In this document: in pieces, positions 18,202-27,361 of the stretch | How positions within the stretch are numbered: the first letter of the stretch is position 1 | Layout: every line of letters begins with the position of its first letter | Assembly (NCBI RefSeq): GCF_013372225.1 | Contig: NZ_CP053832.1 | Span: 248,001 to 312,000, forward strand | Source: Campylobacter ureolyticus | GTDB lineage: Bacteria > Campylobacterota > Campylobacteria > Campylobacterales > Campylobacteraceae | Length of the DNA: 64,000 nt | Direction: 5' to 3' | Notes under the pieces: model-generated | The model's input: only the letters and a program-made list of their open reading frames with translations | What the model was told of the DNA's origin: nothing | The model's database searches: none | Made by a program: the position numbers and the translations under genes

Positions 18202-18249
18202 TTTAACTCCTAAAAGCCAAATTGTAGCGAATTTTTAGTTATATTTTGA

Positions 18250-18255
18250 TATAAT
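18250..18255 (+). promoter_or_regulatory. -10 box of the aroQ operon promoter
   Basis: TATAAT in the context TTTTGATATAATTTT lies 33 bases before the aroQ ATG, in the divergent gap between the amidohydrolase and aroQ genes. AGGAG follows as the ribosome site. Confidence 0.55.
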
Positions 18256-18287
18256 TTTATCTTTAATTTTATAAATAGGAGAAAAAA

Positions 18288-18770
18288 ATGAAAGTTGTTA
18301 TTATTCAAGGACCAAACATAAATATGCTTGGAAAAAGAGAGCCAAATGTTTATGGCGTTATGACTATGGAAGAAATTCATAAGCAAATGAAAGTTGTAGC
18401 TGATCAAAACAATGTTGATATTGAGTTTTTTCAAAGCAATTTAGAGGGTGAAATTATAGATAAAATTCAAGAATGTCTTGGCGATGCAGATGGAATTATA
18501 ATAAATCCAGCAGGATATTCTCACACTTCAGTGGCTATTAGAGATGCAATTGCAGCTGTTAATTTACCAACAATTGAGGTTCATATTAGCAATATCGCAA
18601 GAAGAGAAGAGTTTCGTCAAAAAAGCTTGATATCAGCTGTAACAGCTGGACAAGTAATTGGCTTTGGACCGATTGGATATCATCTTGCAATGATTGCAAT
18701 GCTTCAAATTTTTAGTCAAATTGAAGCAGTAAAAAAAGCTAAAGAAAATACTCAAAAAACAGATGAATAA
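18288..18770 (+). CDS. aroQ: Type II 3-dehydroquinate dehydratase
   Basis: The third enzyme of the shikimate pathway, converting 3-dehydroquinate to 3-dehydroshikimate. The 160 residues show the type II signatures: [16 protein letters not shown] (catalytic Tyr, lid Arg), [16 protein letters not shown], and [14 protein letters not shown] (catalytic His). ATG follows AGGAG. It is the first gene of aroQ-pepQ-folK-LOG; pepQ overlaps its end by 8 bases. Confidence 0.96.
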   Translation: MKVVIIQGPNINMLGKREPNVYGVMTMEEIHKQMKVVADQNNVDIEFFQSNLEGEIIDKIQECLGDADGIIINPAGYSHTSVAIRDAIAAVNLPTIEVHISNIARREEFRQKSLISAVTAGQVIGFGPIGYHLAMIAMLQIFSQIEAVKKAKENTQKTDE

Positions 18771-19788
18771 TTACATTTTAAAAGATGAAAATGCCGTATT
18801 TTATGAGTGTGGTTATAGCTGTGATAATGAAATCTTTTTAAGCATAAATGGTAATAATTTTTTTATAACCGATTCAAGATATGCTATTGAAGCTAGAAAT
18901 TTGGTAAAAAATGCAGAAGTTATCGATGCTAAAAACCCACTGATAAAAGAGGCAAGACTTTTAATAAGAAAATTTGGGATAAAAAGCTTAGTCTTTGACC
19001 CAAATGATTTTACTTACGCTGATTTTAAAAAAATAAGTTCAAATTTATCACTGAATTTTATTTCAAAACCATTTTTTTCAAAAAAAAAGAGAATTATAAA
19101 AACTGATTTTGAAATTGAAATTTTAAAAAAAGCAGCAAATTTGGGAGCAAAATACTTTGATGAGTTTGCTTTGTTTTTAAATAAAAATGGTGAAAATTTG
19201 AGCGAATTTGAGCTGTTTTATGAGGCTGAAAAAATTTTTAAACAAAAGGGTGTTTTGGGTTTATCATTTAGTCCAATAATTGCTTTAAATAAAAATGCCG
19301 CAAAAGCACATGCTTTGCCAAGTAGTGATATTTTAAATTTTAATGATTTGCTTCTATTAGATGCTGGGGTTAAATATAAAAGATATTGTTCTGATAGAAC
19401 TAGAACTGCTATTTTTAATAAAAATTTAAACTTTTCAAAAGAGCAAATTTTTAACTCCAATAAACAAAATGAAATTTATGAAATAGTAAAAGAGGCTCAA
19501 AGTCTTGCTATAAAAGCTGTAAAGCCAGGAGTTATGGCTTGCGATGTTGATAAAGCAGCAAGGGAATTTATAAAAAAACAGTGTTTTGAAAAAGAGTTTT
19601 TTCACTCAACTGGGCACGGTGTTGGTGTTGATATACATGAGTTTCCAAATATTAATAAAACAGATAAAACTATCTTAAAAGAGGGAATGGTTTTTAGTGT
19701 TGAGCCAGGAATTTATTTAGAAAATGAGTTTGGCATAAGAATTGAAGATGTTGTGGTCGTTACAGAAAATGGATGCGAAATACTGTAA
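18763..19788 (+). CDS. pepQ: M24-family aminopeptidase (Xaa-Pro peptidase type)
   Basis: A 341-residue pita-bread metallopeptidase with a short N-terminal creatinase-like domain and a C-terminal M24 domain. The metal ligands are visible: [20 protein letters not shown] (two Asp), [13 protein letters not shown] (His), [11 protein letters not shown] (Glu) and [10 protein letters not shown] (Glu). It probably trims N-terminal Xaa-Pro from peptides in the cytosol. It overlaps aroQ by 8 bases, so translation is likely coupled; folK starts 3 bases after it. Confidence 0.9.
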   Translation: MNNYILKDENAVFYECGYSCDNEIFLSINGNNFFITDSRYAIEARNLVKNAEVIDAKNPLIKEARLLIRKFGIKSLVFDPNDFTYADFKKISSNLSLNFISKPFFSKKKRIIKTDFEIEILKKAANLGAKYFDEFALFLNKNGENLSEFELFYEAEKIFKQKGVLGLSFSPIIALNKNAAKAHALPSSDILNFNDLLLLDAGVKYKRYCSDRTRTAIFNKNLNFSKEQIFNSNKQNEIYEIVKEAQSLAIKAVKPGVMACDVDKAAREFIKKQCFEKEFFHSTGHGVGVDIHEFPNINKTDKTILKEGMVFSVEPGIYLENEFGIRIEDVVVVTENGCEIL

Positions 19789-19791
19789 AAA

Positions 19792-20295
19792 ATGCAAATT
19801 TTAAATAATGGCTTTTATAAAATTAATGATGCAAAATGTTTTATAAAAAGCAAATTTTATCCTTTTAAAAGAGCCAAAAAAGAGTATTTTAAATATGAGT
19901 TTTATCTAGGAATTGGTGGAAATATTGGCGAAGTTAAAAAAAATTTTCAAAAACTTTTTCAAAAAATAAATAAAGACAAAAGATTTTTTATAAACTCAAC
20001 TTCCCCAATTTTACTAAATAAGGCTTTTGGATATACAAAACAAAATGATTTTTTAAACGCTGTTATAAGAATTCAAACATCAAAAAGCCCAAATGAAGTT
20101 TTAAAATTAATGCAGCATTTTGAAATTTGTTTTAAAAGAAAACGAAGCTTTAAAAATGCTCCAAGGACTCTTGATTTGGACATTTTGTACTTCAATACAA
20201 AAGTTAGAAAAAATAAAAATTTAATTATCCCACACCCTGGTGTAGAAAAAAGAATAAGCGTTATAATCCCTCTTGGAATTATGTTAAAGGAATAG
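19792..20295 (+). CDS. folK: HPPK, folate pathway pyrophosphokinase
   Basis: Transfers pyrophosphate from ATP to 6-hydroxymethyl-7,8-dihydropterin. The 167 residues contain the motifs YLGIGGNIG (near residue 42), FLNAVIRI, RTLDLDILYF and IPHPGVEKR. An N-terminal extension of about 38 residues precedes the core fold and is very basic. The gene is tightly packed between pepQ and the LOG gene (gaps of 3 and 2 bases), as expected for one operon. Confidence 0.92.
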   Translation: MQILNNGFYKINDAKCFIKSKFYPFKRAKKEYFKYEFYLGIGGNIGEVKKNFQKLFQKINKDKRFFINSTSPILLNKAFGYTKQNDFLNAVIRIQTSKSPNEVLKLMQHFEICFKRKRSFKNAPRTLDLDILYFNTKVRKNKNLIIPHPGVEKRISVIIPLGIMLKE

Positions 20296-20297
20296 TT

Positions 20298-20885
20298 ATG
20301 AAAAGTTTATTAGATGATGTTAAAAATTTAAATTTTACCTTACCTAGTGAATGTGTTACGATTTTTGGTTCAGCTAGATTCGATGATAATAATGAATTTT
20401 GTAAAAAAGCATACGAGTTATCAAAAATGCTTTCAAATAGTGGTTTTACTATCGTTACAGGTGGTGGAGGCGGGATAATGAAAGCTTCGAATAAAGCTGC
20501 TTTTGAAAACAATACTCAAAGTGTTGGTATAAATGTAGTGCTTCCAAACGAACAAAAGCTTAATGAATTTGTTACAGACGGAACTGTTTTTTCAAATTTG
20601 GCTTTAAGAAAAGTAGCATTAATACAAAAATCAAGTTATTTTATTATTTTTCCAGGTGGTTTTGGAACTTTGGATGAGCTTTTCGAAGTGTTTGTTTTAG
20701 TGCAAAATGGCATGAAAGAAGCTAAAATTTTTCTTTATGGTGTTGAGTTTTATAAACCATTAATTGAGTTTTTAAAAACATCACTTCTTTTTGAAAAAAC
20801 AATTTCCTCTGTTGATTTAGATCTTTTTACATTAACCGATGATATAAATTTAATTTATGAGAAAATTATAAAATCCAAGATTTAA
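20298..20885 (+). CDS. LOG-family protein (TIGR00730)
   Basis: 195 residues with the LOG signatures GGGGGIMKASNKAA and PGGFGTLDELFE. Proteins of this family, once called lysine decarboxylases, remove the base from nucleoside 5'-monophosphates; in plants and some bacteria they release cytokinins. The natural substrate in Campylobacter is unknown to me. It is the last tight member of the aroQ operon; mnmA follows 22 bases later. Confidence 0.88.
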   Translation: MKSLLDDVKNLNFTLPSECVTIFGSARFDDNNEFCKKAYELSKMLSNSGFTIVTGGGGGIMKASNKAAFENNTQSVGINVVLPNEQKLNEFVTDGTVFSNLALRKVALIQKSSYFIIFPGGFGTLDELFEVFVLVQNGMKEAKIFLYGVEFYKPLIEFLKTSLLFEKTISSVDLDLFTLTDDINLIYEKIIKSKI

Positions 20886-20907
20886 AAAATAAATACAAGG
20901 ATAAAAT

Positions 20908-21930
20908 TTGAAAATTTTAGTCGCATTAAGTGGTGGTGTTGATAGTTCGTATGTTGCAAAAACTTTAAAAGATGAGGGTCATGAAATAATAGGATGTTAT
21001 ATGAAGCTTCATAGCAAGCCTAATTATCATGAGCAAAACATAAAAAAAGTAAAAAAAGTAGGTGAGTTTTTAGGCATAGAAACTAAAATTTTAGATCTTC
21101 AAAATGAGTTTGAAAAAGAAGTTTATAGGCCTTTTATTGAAATTTATAAAAGCGGTAAAACACCAAATCCATGCGCATTGTGTAATAGAGCTATAAAACT
21201 TGGAAAATTACTTGATTTTGCCATAAAATTAGGTTGTGAAAAATTGGCAACAGGGCATTATGTAAGAGTTGAAAATGGACTTTTGAAAGTAGCACTTGAT
21301 GAGAGTAAAGATCAAAGTTATTTTTTAGCAAATGTTAAAAAAGATGCGTTAAAAAATATGATTTTTCCACTTGGAAATAGTTATAAAAAAGATATAAAGG
21401 CTTGTATCGCAAATTTTCCTGAGCTCATAGAAATAGCTGGACAAAAAGAAAGTAGTGAAATTTGCTTTGTTGAAAATAGTTATATTGATATTTTAAACAA
21501 ACATTTTAATACAAATACCCCAGGAGTTGTAAAAAATAGCAACGGCAAAATCATTGGAAAACATGATGGATATATGCATTATACGATTGGAAAAAGGCGT
21601 GGTTTTAGTGTTTTTGGGGCACATGAGCCACACTATGTCACTAAAATAGATGCTAAAAATAATGAAATTATCGTTGGGCTTAAAAACGAGCTTTTAGAAA
21701 ATGAGTTTGAAACTATAAATTTAAACGAATTTTTAAATTTAGATGATGAGTTTAGGGCAAATATAAAAATAAGATATCGCTCATCAAAAATTAAAGGAAC
21801 TATAAAAAAGCTTGAAAATGGCGGAACTAAGGTTATTTTAGATGAGAAAATAAGTGGCATTGCAAGCGGACAATTGGCTGTATTTTATGATGACTTAGAT
21901 AGAGTTTTAGCAAGTGGATTTATAAAATAA
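20908..21930 (+). CDS. mnmA: tRNA 2-thiouridylase MnmA
   Basis: Inserts sulfur at C2 of wobble uridine 34 of Lys, Glu and Gln tRNAs. The 340 residues have the PP-loop [13 protein letters not shown] at the N-terminus, the two active-site cysteines in [11 protein letters not shown] (near residue 95) and [10 protein letters not shown] (near 190), and a C-terminal beta-barrel with YTIGKRRG. The start is TTG after AAGGAT. It is slightly shorter than the E. coli enzyme, mostly in loops. Confidence 0.95.
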   Translation: MKILVALSGGVDSSYVAKTLKDEGHEIIGCYMKLHSKPNYHEQNIKKVKKVGEFLGIETKILDLQNEFEKEVYRPFIEIYKSGKTPNPCALCNRAIKLGKLLDFAIKLGCEKLATGHYVRVENGLLKVALDESKDQSYFLANVKKDALKNMIFPLGNSYKKDIKACIANFPELIEIAGQKESSEICFVENSYIDILNKHFNTNTPGVVKNSNGKIIGKHDGYMHYTIGKRRGFSVFGAHEPHYVTKIDAKNNEIIVGLKNELLENEFETINLNEFLNLDDEFRANIKIRYRSSKIKGTIKKLENGGTKVILDEKISGIASGQLAVFYDDLDRVLASGFIK

Positions 21931-21985
21931 TTTTATTTTAAGAAAACATTTGCTAAACTAACGACTTTATTTTAAGGAGAAAATT

Positions 21986-22024
21986 ATGACATGCCCCATG
22001 CTACAAGGCTTTAAGGGATTTTAA
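21986..22024 (+). CDS. 12-codon reading frame with strong ribosome site; possible uORF or gene stump
   Basis: ATG at 21986, 5 bases after AAGGAGA, opens a frame that ends at a TAA after only 12 codons (MTCPMLQGFKGF), followed at once by TAG. The good ribosome site suggests it once began a longer gene or is a short leader. I do not recognise the peptide. The surrounding 21931-22477 region is otherwise decayed DNA. Confidence 0.25.
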   Translation: MTCPMLQGFKGF

Positions 22025-22246
22025 TAGTTTCAAAGAAACAGGAAGTTTGTTTATAACAAAGTTTAGTTTTTTTGCGCCATTAAATTTTGTATTCTTTTGC
22101 ATTTTCAGTGCTTCTCATTGTAACTGTATCTTTAAAAATAGGACAAATTCTTTTTTAAAACTTTTTAAATTACCAAAAGTAAATGGGCTAAGTTTTAAAA
22201 ATGCTTCAAAAATACCACCTTTTTTATTTATGAAATATATTGGCAT
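22001..22246 (-). pseudogene. Unrecognised minus-strand frame interrupted by TGA
   Basis: From ATG at 22246 the minus strand reads 43 codons (beginning MPIYFINKKGGIFEAF), meets TGA at 22117-22115, then continues open for another 37 codons to TAG at 22003-22001. The product would be small and Lys/Phe-rich. No ribosome site is seen before the ATG, and an opposite-strand frame of 67 codons overlaps it, so this may be chance. If real, it is a gene broken by one nonsense change. Confidence 0.3.
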
Positions 22247-22248
22247 AT

Positions 22249-22278
22249 AAAACTCAATCAAAAATTTGATTGAGTTTT
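22249..22278. terminator. 14-bp perfect hairpin in decayed region
   Basis: AAAACTCAATCAAA and its exact complement flank only two bases. It ends in TTTT on the + strand, and the metE remnant frame starts inside it. It could be a terminator for transcripts entering from mnmA, or an old insertion scar. With a two-base loop a real RNA hairpin would open to a larger loop. Confidence 0.45.
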
Positions 22279-22396
22279 ACTAAAAGAAAAGCTTTGGATA
22301 AACCCTGATTGTGGTCTAAAAACCAGAAAATGGGAAGAGGTAAAACCAAGTCTTAAAAATATAGTTGAGGCCGTTAAAATAATAAGATCTTATTGA
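22274..22396 (+). pseudogene. metE: 3' remnant of metE (cobalamin-independent methionine synthase)
   Basis: An open frame of 40 codons with no start, encoding [20 protein letters not shown] and then a C-terminal tail ending in IIRSY. The [11 protein letters not shown] motif is the near-C-terminal zinc-site region of MetE, which in a full enzyme sits at about residue 720 of 750; its Cys is one of the zinc ligands. All upstream domains are missing. A hairpin typical of a gene end still follows at 22405. I infer deletion of the gene body, leaving only the 3' end and terminator. Confidence 0.85.
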
Positions 22397-22404
22397 AAAT
22401 TTAA

Positions 22405-22430
22405 AAAACAGAGAATAACTTCTCTGTTTT
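22405..22430 (+). terminator. Terminator of the lost metE gene
   Basis: A perfect 11-bp stem AAAACAGAGAA/TTCTCTGTTTT around TAAC, 9 bases after the remnant's stop and ending in a T run. It also shields the downstream prs gene. Confidence 0.75.
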
Positions 22431-22477
22431 AAAGTTTAATTTCGCTAAAATAAGGCAATTTTATTTAAAGGTTTTTT

Positions 22478-23416
22478 ATGCGAGGTTATAAAATATTTTC
22501 TGGAACTGCAAATGTTGAGTTTTCTAAAAAAATTTCTAAATATCTTTCTTTGCCGCTTGGTGAGTGTTCTATTAAAACTTTCAGCGATGGTGAGATAAGC
22601 GTTCAAATAGGTGAAAGCGTAAGAGGAAAAGATGTTTTTATCATCCAACCAACTTGTGCTCCGGCTAATTCAAATTTAATGGAGCTTTTAATTTTAAGCG
22701 ATGCATTAAAAAGAAGCAGTGCTAGTAGCATAACTGCAATATTGCCATACTTTGGATATGCAAGACAAGATAGGAAGGCTGCTCCAAGAGTGCCTATTAC
22801 TGCAAAATTAGTGGCAGATATGATGCAAGTTGCTGGAATTAGCAGAGTTGTTACTATGGATTTGCACGCTGGACAAATTCAAGGATTTTTTGACCAGCCA
22901 GTTGATAATTTATATGGTTCAATTGTTTTTACTGATTATGTAAAAAGTAAAAATCTTAAAAATCCAATTGTGGCAAGCCCAGATGTTGGTGGTGTAGCAA
23001 GAGCTAGAAGTTTAGCAAAAAAACTTGGTCTTGATATGGTAATTGTCGATAAAAGAAGAGAAGAAGCAAATAAAAGCGAAGTTATGAATGTAATCGGCGA
23101 TGTAAATGGCAAAGATGTGATTTTAGTGGATGATATTATAGACACCGCTGGAACCATAGTAAAAGCTGCAGCTGCTTTTAAAGAAAGAGGAGCAACTAGC
23201 GTAATGGCATTTTGTACCCATCCTGTTTTAAGTGGAAAAGCATATGAAAATTTACAAAATGATTCTTTAGATGAACTTGTTGTAACTGATACAATTCCAC
23301 TTTGCGAAAAGGGACAAAATTTTAAAAAAATAAAAGTTATAAGCGTTGCTCCACTTTTTGGTGAAGTTATAAGAAGAGTTTATCACGATGAGAGTGTAAA
23401 TAGCTTGTTTGCTTAA
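22478..23416 (+). CDS. prs: Ribose-phosphate pyrophosphokinase
   Basis: Makes PRPP from ribose-5-phosphate and ATP, for nucleotide, His and Trp synthesis. The 312 residues are of normal length. Motifs include YFGYARQDRK, MDLHAGQIQGFF, KRREEANKS (catalytic loop) and the PRPP-binding VILVDDIIDTAGT. ATG follows AAAGG. A likely promoter, CGCTAAAATAAG, lies at about 22442-22453. It is a single gene. Confidence 0.97.
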   Translation: MRGYKIFSGTANVEFSKKISKYLSLPLGECSIKTFSDGEISVQIGESVRGKDVFIIQPTCAPANSNLMELLILSDALKRSSASSITAILPYFGYARQDRKAAPRVPITAKLVADMMQVAGISRVVTMDLHAGQIQGFFDQPVDNLYGSIVFTDYVKSKNLKNPIVASPDVGGVARARSLAKKLGLDMVIVDKRREEANKSEVMNVIGDVNGKDVILVDDIIDTAGTIVKAAAAFKERGATSVMAFCTHPVLSGKAYENLQNDSLDELVVTDTIPLCEKGQNFKKIKVISVAPLFGEVIRRVYHDESVNSLFA

Positions 23417-23449
23417 TAAGTTAAAGTGGTCGTTGTAAAAATAAAAAAT

Positions 23450-23490
23450 AATCAAATTTGATTAAAATTAAAAATTAGTCAAATTTGATT
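23450..23490. repeat. Pair of 12-bp direct repeats, each palindromic
   Basis: TCAAATTTGATT occurs at 23452-23463 and again at 23479-23490, 27 bases apart; the first is part of the 14-bp palindrome AATCAAATTTGATT. They lie between prs and the promoter of the next gene (-10 at 23514). They could be operator half-sites or the remains of a terminator for prs. Confidence 0.4.
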
Positions 23491-23513
23491 TTAAAAATCA
23501 CAAAAAAATTAGA

Positions 23514-23519
23514 TATAAT
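23514..23519 (+). promoter_or_regulatory. -10 box before the ICMT-like gene
   Basis: A perfect TATAAT, 34 bases before the TTG start, preceded by A/T-rich DNA and the repeat pair at 23452 and 23479. Confidence 0.55.
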
Positions 23520-23547
23520 TTCAGCCTTTTAAATTTTGGAGGTTAAT

Positions 23548-24072
23548 TTGTTGATTTATTTTTTAGTATTTATAATCTTTTGCATTAGGCTTTTATTTTT
23601 AAAACTTTCTTTAAAAAACGAAAGGGTTATTATAAATGGTGGTGGCGTAGAATATGGCAAGAAAAATAGTATAATTCTTACAATTATTCATATTTTATTT
23701 TATGTTTTTTGTTTGGTTGAAGCAGTTATTAAAAAACCAGTTTTTGATTATATTTCTTTAGTCGGAATAGGACTGTTAATATTTTCATTTTTAATGCTTT
23801 ATTATATTGCAAACTCTCTTTTAAAGGGCATTTGGACGGTAAAACTAATGGTTGCTAAAAACCATATTTATAACAACCATTGGATGTTTAAACTTTTTAA
23901 ACATCCAAATTATTATTTAAATATCTTCCCAGAATTAGTTGGTCTTGCTATGCTTTGTCATGCTAAATTTTCATTTATTTTATTAGCTCCAATTTATTTA
24001 ATCATTATATTTATAAGAATAAAACAAGAAAATAGAGTTTTAAAAGAGATAATTATCCCAAATAAATTTTAA
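23548..24072 (+). CDS. Isoprenylcysteine carboxyl methyltransferase-like membrane protein
   Basis: A protein of about 174 residues with five or so hydrophobic helices and the motif KLFKHPNYYLNIFPEL, which matches the RHPxYxG-type cofactor loop of the ICMT/PEMT superfamily; a C-terminal RIKQENRVLKE follows, as in that family. These are S-adenosylmethionine-dependent methyltransferases in the inner membrane; the bacterial substrate is unknown. GGAGG at 23538-23542 supports TTG at 23548 or 23551 as the start. It is a single gene before lepA. Confidence 0.8.
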   Translation: MLIYFLVFIIFCIRLLFLKLSLKNERVIINGGGVEYGKKNSIILTIIHILFYVFCLVEAVIKKPVFDYISLVGIGLLIFSFLMLYYIANSLLKGIWTVKLMVAKNHIYNNHWMFKLFKHPNYYLNIFPELVGLAMLCHAKFSFILLAPIYLIIIFIRIKQENRVLKEIIIPNKF

Positions 24073-24141
24073 AATTTATTGTTTTCATATTTTTCTAAAT
24101 TTTCGCTAAAATAATATAAAAATCAAATTTACAGGATAAAG

Positions 24142-25935
24142 ATGGAAAGTAATATTAGAAATTTTAGCATTATAGCCCATATTGATCATGGAAAAAGTAC
24201 TTTGGCTGATCGCATTATACAAGAATGCGGTGCAGTAAGTGATAGACAGATGAATTCGCAGGTTATGGATAATATGGACATTGAAAAAGAGCGCGGAATT
24301 ACGATAAAGGCTCAATCTGTTAGATTAAACTATGAGCTTAATGGAAAAAAATATATTATAAATTTAATCGATACTCCAGGGCATGTTGATTTTAGTTACG
24401 AAGTTAGCAGAAGCCTTGCAAGTTGTGAGGGGGCTATCCTTGTAGTTGATGCAAGCCAAGGTGTTCAGGCTCAAACTATCGCAAATGTTTATATCGCGCT
24501 TGAGCACAACCTTGAGATAATTCCGGTTTTAAACAAAATTGATCTTCCAGCAGCAAATCCTGAGCGCGTAAAAGAAGAGATTGAGCATGTTATTGGGCTT
24601 GATTGTAGCGATGCCATAGAGGTAAGTGCAAAAACTGGATTTGGTATAGATGAACTTTTAAAAGCAATTATTGAAAGAATTCCAGCGCCAAAAGTTGCAA
24701 ATGATAAGCCTCTGAAAGCTTTGATTTATGATAGTTGGTTTGATAATTATTTAGGAGCTTTAGCCTTAGTAAGAATTTATGATGGAAATATAAAAATAAA
24801 TGATGAAGTTTTAGTTATGGGAACTGGCAAAAAGCATCTTGTTATAGATCTTTTATACCCAAATCCAGTTGCACCAATCAAGACAAAAGAACTTAAAAGT
24901 GGTGAAGTTGGGATCGTTGTTTTAGGTCTTAAAACAGTTAGTGATGTAGCAGTTGGAGATACTATAACGTTGTTTAAAAATAAAGCAAGTGAACCAATTG
25001 GAGGTTTTGAAAAGGCAAAACCTTTTGTTTTTGCTGGAATTTATCCTATAGAAACTGATAAATTTGAAGATTTAAGAGATGCACTTGATAAACTTAAATT
25101 AAATGATAGCTCTATAAGTTACGAGCCTGAAACTTCCGCAGCACTTGGTTTTGGATTTAGAGTTGGGTTTTTGGGATTGCTTCATATGGAGGTTATAAAA
25201 GAAAGGCTTGAAAGAGAGTTTGATCTTGATTTAATCGCTACAGCGCCGACTGTAACTTATGAAGTTTATAAAACAGATGGAAATATGCTTGAAATTCAAA
25301 ATCCAAGCGAACTTCCACCGATTAATGAGATAGAAACCATCAAAGAGCCTTATGTAAAAGCTACTATTATAACCCCAAGTGAGTTTTTAGGTAACATTAT
25401 AACTTTAGTAAACAATCGTCGCGGAATTCAGACAAAGATGGATTATATAACACCTGAAAGAGTGCTTTTAGAATATGATATCCCTATGAATGAAATAGTT
25501 ATGGATTTTTATGATAGACTAAAATCCTGCACAAAAGGATATGCTAGTTTTGATTATGAAGTAAGTGATTATAGAGCAGGTGATTTGGTAAAACTAGATG
25601 TTAAAGTTGCGGGCGAAAACGTAGATGCTCTTTCAATCATAGTCCCAAGAGATAAGGCTTTAAGTAAAGGAAGAGATTTGGTAAAAGCCATGAAAGATAT
25701 CGTTCCAAGACAGCTTTTTGAAGTAGCTATCCAAGCAAGTATTGGAAATAAAATAATAGCACGTGAAAATGTCCGTTCAATGGGCAAAAATGTAACAGCT
25801 AAATGTTATGGTGGAGATATCTCACGAAAAAGAAAACTACTTGAAAAACAAAAAGAGGGCAAAAAAAGAATGAAAGCCATCGGTAAGGTAAGCTTGCCAA
25901 GCGAGGCATTTTTAAGCGTTTTAAAGATTGATTAA
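24142..25935 (+). CDS. lepA: Elongation factor 4 (back-translocase GTPase)
   Basis: A 597-residue translational GTPase. The G domain shows [30 protein letters not shown] and [11 protein letters not shown]; the C-terminal part has the LepA-specific ending [19 protein letters not shown] followed by a short tail. It binds ribosomes and affects elongation or initiation under ionic stress. ATG follows AGGAT. The small tautomerase and ComF-like genes follow closely on the same strand. Confidence 0.97.
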   Translation: MESNIRNFSIIAHIDHGKSTLADRIIQECGAVSDRQMNSQVMDNMDIEKERGITIKAQSVRLNYELNGKKYIINLIDTPGHVDFSYEVSRSLASCEGAILVVDASQGVQAQTIANVYIALEHNLEIIPVLNKIDLPAANPERVKEEIEHVIGLDCSDAIEVSAKTGFGIDELLKAIIERIPAPKVANDKPLKALIYDSWFDNYLGALALVRIYDGNIKINDEVLVMGTGKKHLVIDLLYPNPVAPIKTKELKSGEVGIVVLGLKTVSDVAVGDTITLFKNKASEPIGGFEKAKPFVFAGIYPIETDKFEDLRDALDKLKLNDSSISYEPETSAALGFGFRVGFLGLLHMEVIKERLEREFDLDLIATAPTVTYEVYKTDGNMLEIQNPSELPPINEIETIKEPYVKATIITPSEFLGNIITLVNNRRGIQTKMDYITPERVLLEYDIPMNEIVMDFYDRLKSCTKGYASFDYEVSDYRAGDLVKLDVKVAGENVDALSIIVPRDKALSKGRDLVKAMKDIVPRQLFEVAIQASIGNKIIARENVRSMGKNVTAKCYGGDISRKRKLLEKQKEGKKRMKAIGKVSLPSEAFLSVLKID

Positions 25936-25946
25936 AAGAAATTATT

Positions 25947-26150
25947 ATGCCATTTGTTAAAATTTGCGTTACTAAAGAAAATGATGAGCCGACAAAAGAG
26001 CAAAAAGAGCTTTTAATAAATGGCGTTACAAATTTAATAAATGAGGTTTTAGGCAAAAACAAAAGCTCAACCGTTGTCATAATAGAAGAAATTGATACTG
26101 ATAACTACGGACTTGGTGGCAAGAGCATAACAAATTTAAGAAAAAAGTGA
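25947..26150 (+). CDS. 4-oxalocrotonate tautomerase-family protein
   Basis: 67 residues beginning MPFVKICVTKE, so Pro1 becomes the N-terminus after Met removal; this is the catalytic base of the tautomerase superfamily. Residues KSSTVVIIEEIDTDNYGLGG fit the family core. It interconverts keto and enol forms of small acids; the physiological substrate in Campylobacter is unknown. It starts 11 bases after lepA and ends 14 before the ComF-like gene. Confidence 0.88.
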   Translation: MPFVKICVTKENDEPTKEQKELLINGVTNLINEVLGKNKSSTVVIIEEIDTDNYGLGGKSITNLRKK

Positions 26151-26164
26151 GTTTCAAAACCTAA

Positions 26165-26734
26165 ATGAGATGTTTAAATTGCAGATGCCTTAGTATAAAA
26201 ACTTTTTGTAAAAGTTGTAAAAAAATACTTAGCGAACATACTTTATCAAAGAGAGAATTTAACGGCTTTAAGGTTTATTCATTTTATAAATATAGTGATA
26301 TTAAAAACTTAATTCATTCTAAGCACCATTTACACGGAGTTTTTATCTATAAAAATTTAGCAAAATTAAGTTTTACAAAATTTGCTAAAACTTTTAAATT
26401 TAATCAAAAAATTTTAGCAATTCCTTTGGATGATAATATTAAAAGTGATTATTCTCATACTGCCATTTTAGCAAAAGCTTTAAATTCAAGCGAAATAAAG
26501 CCAATTTATAACGCTTTAAGAGCAAATTCTGATGTCAAATATAGTGGAAAAAGTTTAAAATTTAGACTTCAAAACAAGCGAGATTTTAAAATTTTAAAAA
26601 AAATTAATAAGCCAGTTATTTTGGTGGATGATTTAATAACAACTGGCTCAACTATGAAAGAGGCTTTTAAAGTTTGCCAAAAAGCAGGTATAAATGTGCT
26701 TTTTGGACTAACTTTGGCTGATGCAAAAGAGTAA
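26165..26734 (+). CDS. ComF-like phosphoribosyltransferase-fold protein
   Basis: 189 residues: an N-terminal Cys-rich zinc ribbon (MRCLNCRCLSIKTFCKSCKK) and a C-terminal PRTase fold with the PRPP-loop signature VILVDDLITTGSTMKEA. ComF proteins are associated with DNA uptake during natural transformation, possibly at the inner face of the membrane; the biochemical activity is unproven. No other competence gene is next to it except the CinA-family gene 600 bases away on the opposite strand. Confidence 0.87.
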   Translation: MRCLNCRCLSIKTFCKSCKKILSEHTLSKREFNGFKVYSFYKYSDIKNLIHSKHHLHGVFIYKNLAKLSFTKFAKTFKFNQKILAIPLDDNIKSDYSHTAILAKALNSSEIKPIYNALRANSDVKYSGKSLKFRLQNKRDFKILKKINKPVILVDDLITTGSTMKEAFKVCQKAGINVLFGLTLADAKE

Positions 26735-26736
26735 AA

Positions 26737-27351
26737 CTAGTTTATTTTATAAAATTTACTAAATTTGCTTTTTTCATTAAAATAATATATTCTAATTGTT
26801 TTAATATTTTTATGATTTTGTTTTATTATTTCAATACTTTTTTTAGCGATTTCTTCAAACTCATTTTGAGTTAGTTTCTCATTTCCTTCTAAATTTAGTT
26901 CGGTCTTGTCATTTTCGTTTATCAAACTAGCCGAAGTTATTAAATTTGGATTTATATTTATGATTTGCTTCATCTCATCTAGTGAAATACTTTTTTGAGT
27001 ATTTTTTATAAAAACAGTGCTTTTAGTATTGTCACTATTTAAAAAGCTATTTTTTAAATTTTCAAAATCACTATCTGTAAAGTTTTCATAAAGCTTTTGT
27101 TGCATTTTTAAAAGTTCATTTCCAAGATCATCCCCAAAATTACTTATGCTGTTATTTATATCAAAAAAAGACTTTATCATCTCGTTTTTAAAAGCTTCAA
27201 CTTTTGGCTGATTTTGAATTAAAAAATTGTTTATTAGCTCCCCCATAATTTTACTTTTATAAGCAAGATTATCAATACTTTCGTTTGCGTCTTTTGTGTT
27301 AAATCCAAAGCCGAAATTTAAACATATTAAAATCATTAAAACTTTTTTCAT
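26737..27351 (-). CDS. Secreted protein of unknown function
   Basis: 204 residues with a clear signal peptide (about residues 1-16, ending FGFGF). The rest is hydrophilic and largely helical (KNSFLNSDN, EFEEIAKKSIEIIKQNHKNI). No domain recognised. It lies downstream of the cinA-like gene on the same strand with a 10-base gap, and ends 3 bases from the convergent ComF-like gene with no room for a separate terminator. It is probably periplasmic. Confidence 0.7.
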   Translation of the reverse strand: MKKVLMILICLNFGFGFNTKDANESIDNLAYKSKIMGELINNFLIQNQPKVEAFKNEMIKSFFDINNSISNFGDDLGNELLKMQQKLYENFTDSDFENLKNSFLNSDNTKSTVFIKNTQKSISLDEMKQIININPNLITSASLINENDKTELNLEGNEKLTQNEFEEIAKKSIEIIKQNHKNIKTIRIYYFNEKSKFSKFYKIN

Positions 27352-27361
27352 ATTATCTCCT

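Noticed and set aside
22047-22250. A 67-codon + strand frame (MFITKFSFF...) in the decayed interval
   Set aside because: No ribosome site and an aromatic-rich composition typical of antisense noise; the minus-strand frame looks slightly more protein-like.
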